A DNA stretch of 64,000 nt from Kribbella rubisoli (GTDB lineage: Bacteria; Actinomycetota; Actinomycetes; Propionibacteriales; Kribbellaceae). The first letter of the stretch is position 1. Each line of letters starts with the position of its first letter. This document shows positions 35,067 through 41,858 of the stretch, piece after piece. The stretch spans positions 186,001-250,000 of the forward strand of contig NZ_SHKR01000019.1 in assembly GCF_004217145.1 (NCBI RefSeq), read 5' to 3'. Both the position numbers and the translations under genes were made by a program. The notes beneath the pieces are model-generated. The model made no database searches. It was not told the DNA's origin and saw only the letters and a list, made by a program, of their open reading frames with translations.

Positions 35067-36253
35067 GCCTGCGTCTCCCCAGTCGTCGCGGCGGTCGGTG
35101 CGGATACCCCGCGGGCGGACTTCGGCACGGATCGCACCGAGTTGCCACAGGCGGAGCAGAAGTCGGACTGCGGGAGCAGCGGCATCTCACAGCGCGAGCA
35201 GAACGCCAGGTCGCCCGACGCGTGGTTGGAACCGCCCCGCGCGGCCGACTCGAGTGCAGCCTCGAGCAAGCCCTTGTGGAGCACGGTCCGCACCCGGATG
35301 ATCAGCGCGCCGAGCAGCAGCAGGCCCCAGACCACACCGAGGACCGAGCCGATCGTCGAGCCGTGTCCGCCGACGAAGCCGAGCAGGTAGACACCGCCCT
35401 GGAAGAGCGCGTTCACCGCCATCGCCTGGAGCAGACCGGCCACCCAGCGGGGCGTGAACCCGTCGTACCCCTCGCCGAGGCCGGAGAACTCCGCACCGGC
35501 CAGACCGGTCGCCGAGCCGTACACCAGCGGCTTGATGAAGCCGTGCAGTACCACGATCGAGATCCACGTGCCGGCACTGCTGCCCGGACCGGCGAAGCCG
35601 CCGCTGATCCAGCCCCAGTGCAGCACCAGCGTCTCGAAGCAGGCATAGCCGACACCGGCCACCACACCGAAGGTGAAGCCGTCCATCAGGTCGTCGTACC
35701 GCGGCCGGGAGGCCAGGTAGAGCGGGCCGATCTGCCGGATGAGCTCCGACACCACCGGCACCAGCAGGAGCAGGATCAGCAGGTCCCGCCCGGACGGACC
35801 GGCACTGTTGCCGCCGATGGTGTCCAGCGAGAGCGCCAGCTTGTCCTTCCACAGCCAGGTGAAGACGGCCGCGAGTACGCCGGTCAGCACGAAGGCCGCG
35901 GCGACCACGGGGATCGGCTCGTCCTCCCAGAGGTTCACGTCGTACAAGTAGATGATGTAGACGATCGGGATGGCGAAGGCCGCGATCATGATCGCCACCG
36001 GCAACGCACCGAGTGCGGCCGTCACCACGGTCAGCAGCAGGGCGATGCCGAGCGCGACCTTGTAGGTGTACGGCTGCTGGCCGGACCCCTGGGGCATGAT
36101 CGTCGAGACCAGTTTGAACGACGCCACCGGCTCATCGGGTTTGGCGGCGTACGCCTTCTTGCGCTCGGCATCCCCGGTACGCATGTCGTTGCCACAGTGG
36201 TGGCAGAAATGCGAGACCTCGGGGACGTCAGAGCTGCAGCGCGGACACACCAC
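35063..36253 (-). CDS. PrsW-like membrane protein flanked by two zinc ribbons
   Basis: A 396-residue protein starting with a C-x2-C...C-x2-C zinc ribbon (CPRCSSDVPEVSHFCHHCG), a multi-helix membrane domain (about 65-330) and a second zinc ribbon at the C-terminus (FCSRCEMPLLPQSDFCSACG). The membrane part resembles PrsW/YyaD-type intramembrane peptidases: VVSELIRQIG, GVGYACFETL and LHGFIKPLVYGSATG correspond to the three conserved motifs. The first motif has S-E in place of E-E and lacks the usual Lys, so activity is doubtful. The GTG at 36253 has GGGAGG upstream. It heads the operon with three tail-rich paralogues. Confidence 0.75.
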   Translation of the reverse strand: MVCPRCSSDVPEVSHFCHHCGNDMRTGDAERKKAYAAKPDEPVASFKLVSTIMPQGSGQQPYTYKVALGIALLLTVVTAALGALPVAIMIAAFAIPIVYIIYLYDVNLWEDEPIPVVAAAFVLTGVLAAVFTWLWKDKLALSLDTIGGNSAGPSGRDLLILLLLVPVVSELIRQIGPLYLASRPRYDDLMDGFTFGVVAGVGYACFETLVLHWGWISGGFAGPGSSAGTWISIVVLHGFIKPLVYGSATGLAGAEFSGLGEGYDGFTPRWVAGLLQAMAVNALFQGGVYLLGFVGGHGSTIGSVLGVVWGLLLLGALIIRVRTVLHKGLLEAALESAARGGSNHASGDLAFCSRCEMPLLPQSDFCSACGNSVRSVPKSARGVSAPTAATTGETQA

Positions 36254-36389
36254 GCCATCCTCCCTACATCGGACGTCCGGGCCGGCGCAGGGCGCGCCGT
36301 CGGTGGCCGGCCTGCAGGAGTCACCCCGGGCCGGACCGGGACAGATTGTTGTACAGCTGGTCCCGGATTCATCATTTACCGCGCGAGGG

Positions 36390-36998
36390 TCACCTTTTCG
36401 TGTCCGGACCGTGGCCTGTGAGTTGTTCCCACACCTGGTCGACCCGGCGGTCGAGATCCGCCGGACTCCCGGCGTTGTCCACCACCACATCCGCGGCCGC
36501 GAGCCGGTCCTCCCGGGATGCCTGGCTGGCGATCCGCTGATTGGCTTCCGCGTCAGTCATCCCGCGCTGCGACGTCAGCCGCTCCACTTGCACCTCGACC
36601 GGTACGTCGACCACGAGTACCACGTCGAACCGGCCGGCCTGCCCGGTCTCCACCAGGAGCGGGATGTCGTGCACCACGATCGCGTCGTCCGCCGCCTGGT
36701 GCTCGATCTCGGCGGCGCGCGCCCGGACCCGCGGATGGACGATCGCCTCAAGCTTCCGCCGGGCGGTCTCGTCGCCGAACACGATCTTGCCGAGCGCCGG
36801 CCGGTCCAGGTCACCGTCAGCAGTCAGTACGCCGGAACCGAACGCCGCGACCACCTCGTCCAGCCCGTCGGTCCCCCGTGCGACCACCTCCCGAGCCAGT
36901 ACGTCGGAGTCGATCACCACCGCGCCCCGCTCAGCCAGCCGCGACGACACCGCACTCTTCCCGGCCCCGATCCCGCCAGTCAGTCCCACTCTCAGCAC
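36390..36998 (-). CDS. coaE: dephospho-CoA kinase
   Basis: CoaE phosphorylates the ribose 3'-OH of dephospho-CoA, the last step of CoA synthesis. The 202-residue protein has the P-loop GGIGAGKS (8-15), the substrate-binding VVIDSDVLAREVV, and the lid segment RLTSQRGMTDAEANQRIASQ. The GTG start at 36998 is preceded by TAGGGT with a 6-nt spacer and no ribosome site, so it is probably leaderless. It is divergent from the conserved hypothetical gene at 37032 and close to rpsA, a common actinobacterial neighbourhood. Confidence 0.95.
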   Translation of the reverse strand: MLRVGLTGGIGAGKSAVSSRLAERGAVVIDSDVLAREVVARGTDGLDEVVAAFGSGVLTADGDLDRPALGKIVFGDETARRKLEAIVHPRVRARAAEIEHQAADDAIVVHDIPLLVETGQAGRFDVVLVVDVPVEVQVERLTSQRGMTDAEANQRIASQASREDRLAAADVVVDNAGSPADLDRRVDQVWEQLTGHGPDTKR

Positions 36999-37004
36999 CC
37001 CAGC

Positions 37005-37026
37005 ACCCTATCGGCGGGCCTAGCAT
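37005..37026. promoter_or_regulatory. divergent leaderless promoter pair, coaE and the 37032 gene
   Basis: TAGGGT on the minus strand (37010 to 37005) is 6 nt before the coaE GTG, and TAGCAT on the plus strand (37021-37026) is 5 nt before the ATG at 37032. Neither gene has a Shine-Dalgarno sequence. Both fit the TANNNT -10 of leaderless genes; -35 elements are not obvious. Confidence 0.45.
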
Positions 37027-37031
37027 GGCTT

Positions 37032-37679
37032 ATGGGGTGGTGGCGACGGCGGTCGGACGGGCAGGAGCTGAGACACGTCCGGAGGATGGCCGAGGAGGAC
37101 GTCGTTCAGTTCGGGGAGGAGCTGACCCGGCTCGGTGAGCTGCTGGAGGGCAGTGCGCTCGACGCGGAGGCCCGGCACGACTACCAAACCGCTCTGGACG
37201 CGTACGAGACCGCCGAGCGGCTGGTGGACCGGCTGAGCTCGTTGGAGGCGATCAGTGCGATCGTCGACACCCTGACCGGGGGACGCTACTCGCTCGCGTG
37301 TGTCCGCGCCCGGGTCGCGGGCGATCCGCTGCCCGAACGCCGTACGCCGTGCTTCTTCAACCCGCAGCACGGTCCGGCCGCGCGGGACGTCGTCTGGACA
37401 CCACGCAGCGGCGGGACCCGGAAGGTACCGGCCTGCGCGCAGGACGCGGCTCGCATCCAGGCCGACGAGGACCCACCGGTCCGCCTGGTCCGGTACGGCG
37501 AGCAGCAGATCCCGGCGTGGGAAGCCGGCGCCCCGAACGAGCCGTACCGCATCGGCTTCTTCTCCGCGAGCGGCGCCCGCGCCCACGTGATGGAGCTGAA
37601 GATGCGCCTCAAAGGCGAAGGCCGCGGCCAATGGGGCACCGACCTGGGCAAACCCCGCATCCGCCGCCCCTACGACTGA
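37032..37679 (+). CDS. conserved actinobacterial hypothetical protein
   Basis: A 215-residue soluble protein. It begins with a basic stretch (GWWRRRSDG) and a long amphipathic helical region (ELRHVRRMAEEDVVQFGEEL through ERLVDRLSSLEAISAIVDTL) with coiled-coil potential. A Cys-containing globular part follows (CVRARVAGDPLPERRTPCFF, NPQHGPAARDVVWTP, VPACAQDAARI). The C-terminal SASGARAHVMELKMRL block is a second conserved-looking segment. The N-PQHGP and P-x-C-x-x-D-A patterns look like a conserved domain of unknown function seen beside coaE in other actinobacteria (from memory). No signal peptide or membrane helix. ATG preceded by a TAGCAT -10. Confidence 0.65.
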   Translation: MGWWRRRSDGQELRHVRRMAEEDVVQFGEELTRLGELLEGSALDAEARHDYQTALDAYETAERLVDRLSSLEAISAIVDTLTGGRYSLACVRARVAGDPLPERRTPCFFNPQHGPAARDVVWTPRSGGTRKVPACAQDAARIQADEDPPVRLVRYGEQQIPAWEAGAPNEPYRIGFFSASGARAHVMELKMRLKGEGRGQWGTDLGKPRIRRPYD

Positions 37680-37810
37680 AAAGCTCAGAGCAGAAACAGA
37701 AGAAGGGAGATTTAGAGTGGTGGCTGGCTTGAATGGTCGGCCGGGGGTTCTCCGGGCGGGCTCGATCGCGACGAAATCATCGAGGTGCGCGGTCGGGTTT
37801 ACCAGGTAGC

Positions 37811-39856
37811 TCAGGGCCGGCTGTCGGGTGTGGGGTTGGGCAGGCGGTGCGTCCCGGTGGGACCGACCTCGAACATGAAGCCGTGGGGTGTGGTCCATTC
37901 CAGGGTCTTGTGGTCGATGCGGCGGACGTTCCAGCCGCGGGCGTGGGTCTTCACCCGGTGGCCGAAGCGGCTGAGCGGTGCGAGGTTGCGGGTGCTGGTC
38001 TGGCCGGTCGGGCCGTGCGGGTCGTAGGGCTCGATGTGGTCGAGGTCGATGGTGCGGTGGGTTTCGCGGGTGCCGTACGGGAACAGCTCGACCGGGTAGC
38101 TGAGCCGGACGCGTTCACGGATCCGGGCCGGGATCTCGTACACGTCAACGCTGACGGCGTCGTTCAGGTCGATCACGGGCTTGACGGTGTACGGCGCATG
38201 GCCGACGAGTTCGGTGAGCTGGTCAGCCAGCAGCGGACCGATCCCCTCGGCACGCAGTACCCCTTTGCCGGTCGAGAGCGTGAGGTCGGTGAGGTGCACG
38301 AAGACCTCGGTCTGCCCAGGACGCACCTGTCCGCCGGCGCCCGCGAGGCTCGTGGGGTTGGCGTAGGCGTCTTGTTTGATGGCTGCGAGGCGCGCGTCGA
38401 GCGCCCGCTGGGCGGCGGTGTCCATCGGCACGCCGTCGTCGGGCTCGCTGCGCGGGCCGGGGATGTACTCGATCGGCCGGCTGTCGAACGGGTCACTGGG
38501 CGGATCGGGATCGTACGGCCCTGCGCCATCGGCTAACGGCGGATCCCGCAGCTCGACCGGGTCAGCGACCGGCTCAGCGACCGGATCAGCCAGGTAGGCG
38601 TCACCGCCATCCGCGCGTTCGCACGACGGGCTCGCCGGGCGCACCGTAGTACCACCGCGGGCCGGGTCCGCCGACACACACGATGCGTCGTTCGCCCGAT
38701 CGAGCAGACCGAACACGTCGCTACCCGCAGCCGGCGACCGCGCGCCGACACCTACCTGCGAGCCCGCTGCTGCGGATCGCGCACCGACGCCTGCTTGCGG
38801 GTCGACTGCTGCGGGCCGCGTACCGCCGGGCGCCTGCGGGCCTGCTACTGCAGGTCGCGTGCCGCCGGGTGCTGGCGGGTCTACTGCTGCAGGCCGCGTA
38901 CCGCCGGGCGCTGGCCGGCCTGCTACTGCAGGCCGCGTACCGCCGGACGCTGGCCGGCCCGCTGCTGCGGAGCTCGCCTTCGCCGAGTGCCGGCCAGGGG
39001 TAGAGGTCGCGGCGGTTGAGGCGGCGGTGCCCGTGGAGGTGCCTGTGGAGGTGTTTGTGGAGGTGGTCGTTGGGGTGAGGTGATTGCGGGCTTGGGACAG
39101 GAGTTCTTGGGTGAAGCGGGGGTCGGCGATGATGCCGATCGCGTCGGCGCGGCGGTGTTGGAGGTGGCGGGTGTCGCCGATGGTTTTGAGGGCTTCGGCG
39201 ATGGCGGCGATGGTCGCGTCGTGGCGGATCACCGCGCCGGCCGGAGCCTTCACGTAGATGGTCTTGTTGCCGTGGTTGTCGCTGCGGCCGACGAACACGC
39301 CCCGCTCACGGGCGGCCTCGGCGGCCTCGTCGCGGGCCAGGTCGGGGTCGGCGTGGAATTTGGCGGCCTGGATGATCTTGTCCAGCCGGTACGGCGTGAT
39401 CGAGTCGATCAACGGCGCGACGCGCTGATCGACATAGCGGGCGGCCTCCTCAGACAGCTTCATACACAGCGAGGCGAGTTGGCGGGCCTTCCAGGGGGTG
39501 GCGTCACCGGACTGGACGCGGGCCCAGGTGAACGGGAACCGGTGCCGCAACGCCAGCGCCTCACCCAGCAGCCCGGCCGCCACCATCGGCGAGATCCCGA
39601 GCATCACACCGAACTCCGCGACAGCGAACTCCGCGATCTCCGGACAGCCCTCACCGCCCAAAACCACAGCCCGCTCACGCCCATCGGCGGAGCGGCGACC
39701 AGGCCGGACGCCGCAGACCGACGGGTGGAACCGGTCGGCATAGATCTGAGCGTGCTGCAGCAGCCGTGCGTCGGCCCGGTTGGCCATCGCGCGGTGCTCG
39801 GCGGCCGACTCGAGCAGGTCGGCCGTCGAGAGCTCATCCAGATCCTTCTCGAACAT
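37811..39856 (-). CDS. DUF222/HNH endonuclease (13E12-repeat family) with internal 13-residue repeats
   Basis: A 681-residue protein. The N-terminal DUF222 region (about 1-260) reads STADLLESAAEHRAMANRAD and ISPMVAAGLLGEALALRHRF, as in mycobacterial 13E12-repeat proteins. A Thr/Ser-rich stretch (about 261-288) and six 13-residue repeats (299-376) form a disordered linker. The C-terminal HNH-like nuclease end carries DLDHIEPYDPHG, NLAPLSRFGHRVKTH and EWTTPHGF. The start ATG at 39856 lies within a LexA box (39849-39864), 7 nt after a TAGAAT -10, so the gene is probably leaderless and induced by DNA damage. The cellular target is unknown; the family is often multi-copy. Confidence 0.85.
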   Translation of the reverse strand: MFEKDLDELSTADLLESAAEHRAMANRADARLLQHAQIYADRFHPSVCGVRPGRRSADGRERAVVLGGEGCPEIAEFAVAEFGVMLGISPMVAAGLLGEALALRHRFPFTWARVQSGDATPWKARQLASLCMKLSEEAARYVDQRVAPLIDSITPYRLDKIIQAAKFHADPDLARDEAAEAARERGVFVGRSDNHGNKTIYVKAPAGAVIRHDATIAAIAEALKTIGDTRHLQHRRADAIGIIADPRFTQELLSQARNHLTPTTTSTNTSTGTSTGTAASTAATSTPGRHSAKASSAAAGRPASGGTRPAVAGRPAPGGTRPAAVDPPAPGGTRPAVAGPQAPGGTRPAAVDPQAGVGARSAAAGSQVGVGARSPAAGSDVFGLLDRANDASCVSADPARGGTTVRPASPSCERADGGDAYLADPVAEPVADPVELRDPPLADGAGPYDPDPPSDPFDSRPIEYIPGPRSEPDDGVPMDTAAQRALDARLAAIKQDAYANPTSLAGAGGQVRPGQTEVFVHLTDLTLSTGKGVLRAEGIGPLLADQLTELVGHAPYTVKPVIDLNDAVSVDVYEIPARIRERVRLSYPVELFPYGTRETHRTIDLDHIEPYDPHGPTGQTSTRNLAPLSRFGHRVKTHARGWNVRRIDHKTLEWTTPHGFMFEVGPTGTHRLPNPTPDSRP
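38729..38962 (-). repeat. six tandem 39-bp coding repeats (minisatellite)
   Basis: Six units of exactly 39 bp encode 13-residue repeats of the pattern AG/VD-x-x-A-P-G-G-T-R-P-A-[AV] in the linker of the DUF222/HNH protein; the last two units read G-V-G-A-R-S. Unit length is a multiple of three, so copy-number changes keep the frame. A CRISPR array is excluded because there are no spacers. Confidence 0.9.
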
Positions 39857-39864
39857 GTGTTCGA
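39849..39864. promoter_or_regulatory. LexA (SOS) box overlapping the start codon of the DUF222/HNH gene
   Basis: TCGAACATGTGTTCGA matches the actinobacterial LexA consensus TCGAAC-N4-GTTCGA at all twelve arm positions. It covers the region from the end of the -10 (TAGAAT, minus 39869 to 39864) to the start codon at 39856-39854. A further half-site GTTCGA lies at 39873-39878. A repressor bound here would block a leaderless start. Confidence 0.8.
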
Positions 39865-40229
39865 TTCTACCTGTTCGAGACTGGCGTGCCAAATCGGTCG
39901 AACCGACGAAACCCCTTATTTACAAGACGAACGAGCGCGCGACCCCGCCGCGGCCAGGGTCTGCGGCCGAGGGCAGCGGACTCCGCGAGGACCGGGTTGG
40001 CCCCTTGATGAACTGACGACAGACCGGATCGCAGCGCTGGCCGGATCGTCCTCGCCCTGCCTGCCCGGCACAAGCCGAAGACCGGTACGCCGCCTCGCAA
40101 CTCCAATTCCTCGGCCACGGTGGGTCGATGTCTGTCCACCACGAGCGGGCGGCGAACGCCGTACGGGGTCCTCACACGCTATGCCCACCTGGAACTTCTC
40201 AATAGCAAACCTTGCACCCGCTCAGGTCG
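39865..40229. other. intergenic stretch, possible integrase remnant near 40095-40233
   Basis: No intact gene. On the plus strand one frame reads QLQFLGHGGSMSV and, one frame-shift later, RYAHLELLNSKP with a stop at 40231-40233. Both resemble the C-terminal L-G-H and Y-A-H-L motifs of tyrosine recombinases, so a decayed integrase end is possible. The rest (39880-40090) shows no recognisable promoter, RNA or repeat. Confidence 0.3.
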
Positions 40230-40808
40230 TTAGCGGCGGACCTGGTAGCGCAGGTGGAGTACTCGGTTGCCCTGGATCACGTCGGGATCCTCGAGCAAGT
40301 GCTGGGCGTGGACCGAGCCGAAATAGGGCTTGCCGGAGCCGAGCACGGCGGGTGTGACGTCCATGCGCACCTCGTCGACCAGGCCCGCCGCAAGCATCTG
40401 GCCACCGACGTCGCCGGCGGCGACCTCGACGATGCGGTCACCCGCGAGCTCCTGCGCCTTGGCCATGGCTGCCTCGATACCGTCGACGAAGTGGAACGGC
40501 GCGTCGGGGTCCCAGCCCTCGGGCGCCGGCCGGTGCGTCACGACGACCACGTGGTCGATCCCGCTCGGCGGCTTCCCGTCCCAGCCGTCGGTTATGTCGA
40601 AGACGTGACGACCGGCGATTGTCACTCCGATCTGGTCCCAGTACGGCCGGACGTAGTCGAATGACGTCTGCGACACCTTCACCACGCCGCTCTCGTCCAA
40701 CGGCACGTCACCGCTGAGCAACCAATCGAACAACGGGCCGGGCTGGTCGTTCTCGTCCGCTATGAAGCCGTCTACCGATACCGAGGCGTACATGACCACC
40801 TTGCCCAT
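40230..40808 (-). CDS. dihydrofolate-reductase-like (RibD C-terminal) family protein
   Basis: A 192-residue stand-alone RibD_C/DHFR-fold reductase. It starts GKVVMYASVSVDGFIADEND, typical of this family, and carries GVTIAGRHVFDITDGWDG, VVVVTHRPAPEG, VAAGDVGGQMLAAGLVDEVR and TPAVLGSGKPYFG. Family members bind NAD(P)H; no substrate is known for most. The ATG at 40808 has AGGAGGG 5 nt upstream, which rules out the start ten codons earlier. The neighbour AraC-family gene lies 67 bp upstream on the same strand. Confidence 0.88.
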   Translation of the reverse strand: MGKVVMYASVSVDGFIADENDQPGPLFDWLLSGDVPLDESGVVKVSQTSFDYVRPYWDQIGVTIAGRHVFDITDGWDGKPPSGIDHVVVVTHRPAPEGWDPDAPFHFVDGIEAAMAKAQELAGDRIVEVAAGDVGGQMLAAGLVDEVRMDVTPAVLGSGKPYFGSVHAQHLLEDPDVIQGNRVLHLRYQVRR

Positions 40809-40875
40809 CGGGGCCCTCCTCTGCTTTGGGGTGCCCACAAATTAGCGTGTCGTGAGCTGCCGCTCTTGTAAGAAA

Positions 40876-41751
40876 TCAATCGGCAGGCAGCGGCCAGCCG
40901 TCCAGCGAGTGGCCGGGATGTTCGCGCAGGAACCGCCGCCGGACTTCGACGTACCGGGTCGGTGTGAGCCCGGTGAACGCCCGGAACTCGTGGCCGAAGT
41001 GGGCCTGGTCGAAGTAGCCCGCGCGGGCGGCGAGGTCGCCCCAGTCGATCGGTCCGGCGGGGTCGATAGAGAGCACGGTGGCGGTGAAGCGGTAGGTGCG
41101 GGCCAGCCGCTTCGGCGTGACGCCGATGAGCTCCTTGAACCGCTGCGCCAAATGAGTGCTGCTGACACCGGCTGCCACGCTCAGGTCGCCGACCGCGGCC
41201 GCCCCGCCCGTCGCCGCGAGGACACTGCTCGTATGGCGGACCAGCCCCAGGCCGGCGGTCTCGCTCAGCCGTCGCATAAGTTCATCCTCGAGCAGCGTCA
41301 GCATCTCGTGCGGCCCGCCCGCTGTGGCCAGCCGGTCTCGCAGCTCAGCAACGGCGGGCCGGCCCCAAACCTGCTCAATCGTCACCGGCCGGTCACACAG
41401 CTCACCCACAGGCATCGGCAGGAACGGCGCCAGCCCCCACGGCTTGAGATGCGCGCCAACGGACCGTGTCCAGCGCGGGTAGCCGAACTCAAACGCACGG
41501 GTAGGCATGCTGACCACGCACCCGTCGGCGTACTCACCCATCTCGACATCCGTGCCGCCACGAATGCGAAACGGCGCCCCAAGGTTGACGATCAGCAACG
41601 CCCCCGGCATCGGTGGCAACGTCAACCGACCGTACGGCGCCACACCCTCCAGGTAGTAAAGGTCCCCGATCAACCCGTCCAACGGCCCCCGAGGCACCCT
41701 GGCCACATACTCCACCCCCAAAGCATCCCCGACCCCCACCGCCCACGCCAC
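40876..41751 (-). CDS. AraC-family transcriptional regulator
   Basis: A 291-residue regulator with an N-terminal cupin-like sensor region (LPPMPGALLIVNLGAPFRIR) and a C-terminal AraC double helix-turn-helix: SVAAGVSSTHLAQRFKELIG and AARAGYFDQAHFGHEFRAFT, ending G-x-TPTRYVEVRR. Domain order fits AraC proteins that sense small molecules and act on nearby operons; the inducer is unknown. I place the start at the GTG at 41751, which has GAGGAA about 9 nt upstream; a GTG at 41739 is possible. The frame stays open far upstream through rpsA, which is not coding on this frame. Confidence 0.85.
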   Translation of the reverse strand: MAWAVGVGDALGVEYVARVPRGPLDGLIGDLYYLEGVAPYGRLTLPPMPGALLIVNLGAPFRIRGGTDVEMGEYADGCVVSMPTRAFEFGYPRWTRSVGAHLKPWGLAPFLPMPVGELCDRPVTIEQVWGRPAVAELRDRLATAGGPHEMLTLLEDELMRRLSETAGLGLVRHTSSVLAATGGAAAVGDLSVAAGVSSTHLAQRFKELIGVTPKRLARTYRFTATVLSIDPAGPIDWGDLAARAGYFDQAHFGHEFRAFTGLTPTRYVEVRRRFLREHPGHSLDGWPLPAD

Positions 41752-41789
41752 CGCTGTCTTTCCTCTGTTCTTCGTGGCATTCGGGAATG

Positions 41790-41825
41790 CGAGAACCCCC
41801 GCACCTGGAGGTGCGGGGGTTCTCG
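41790..41825. terminator. 16-bp perfect hairpin downstream of rpsA
   Basis: CGAGAACCCCCGCACC (41790-41805) pairs perfectly with GGTGCGGGGGTTCTCG (41810-41825) around a TGGA tetraloop, 34 bp after the rpsA stop. It is the best intrinsic terminator candidate in the window for the highly expressed rpsA transcript; the flanking U-tract is poor. Confidence 0.8.
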
Positions 41826-41858
41826 TAGGACAGCCGGAGGAGCTTTCCGGGTAGGGGA

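Noticed and set aside
37717..37809. Small plus-strand frame of 30 codons with a GGGAG upstream
   Set aside because: It is too short with no recognisable feature and lies against the end of the DUF222/HNH gene; insufficient support.
38729..38962. CRISPR-like array
   Set aside because: The 39-bp units are directly adjacent without spacers and encode part of a protein.
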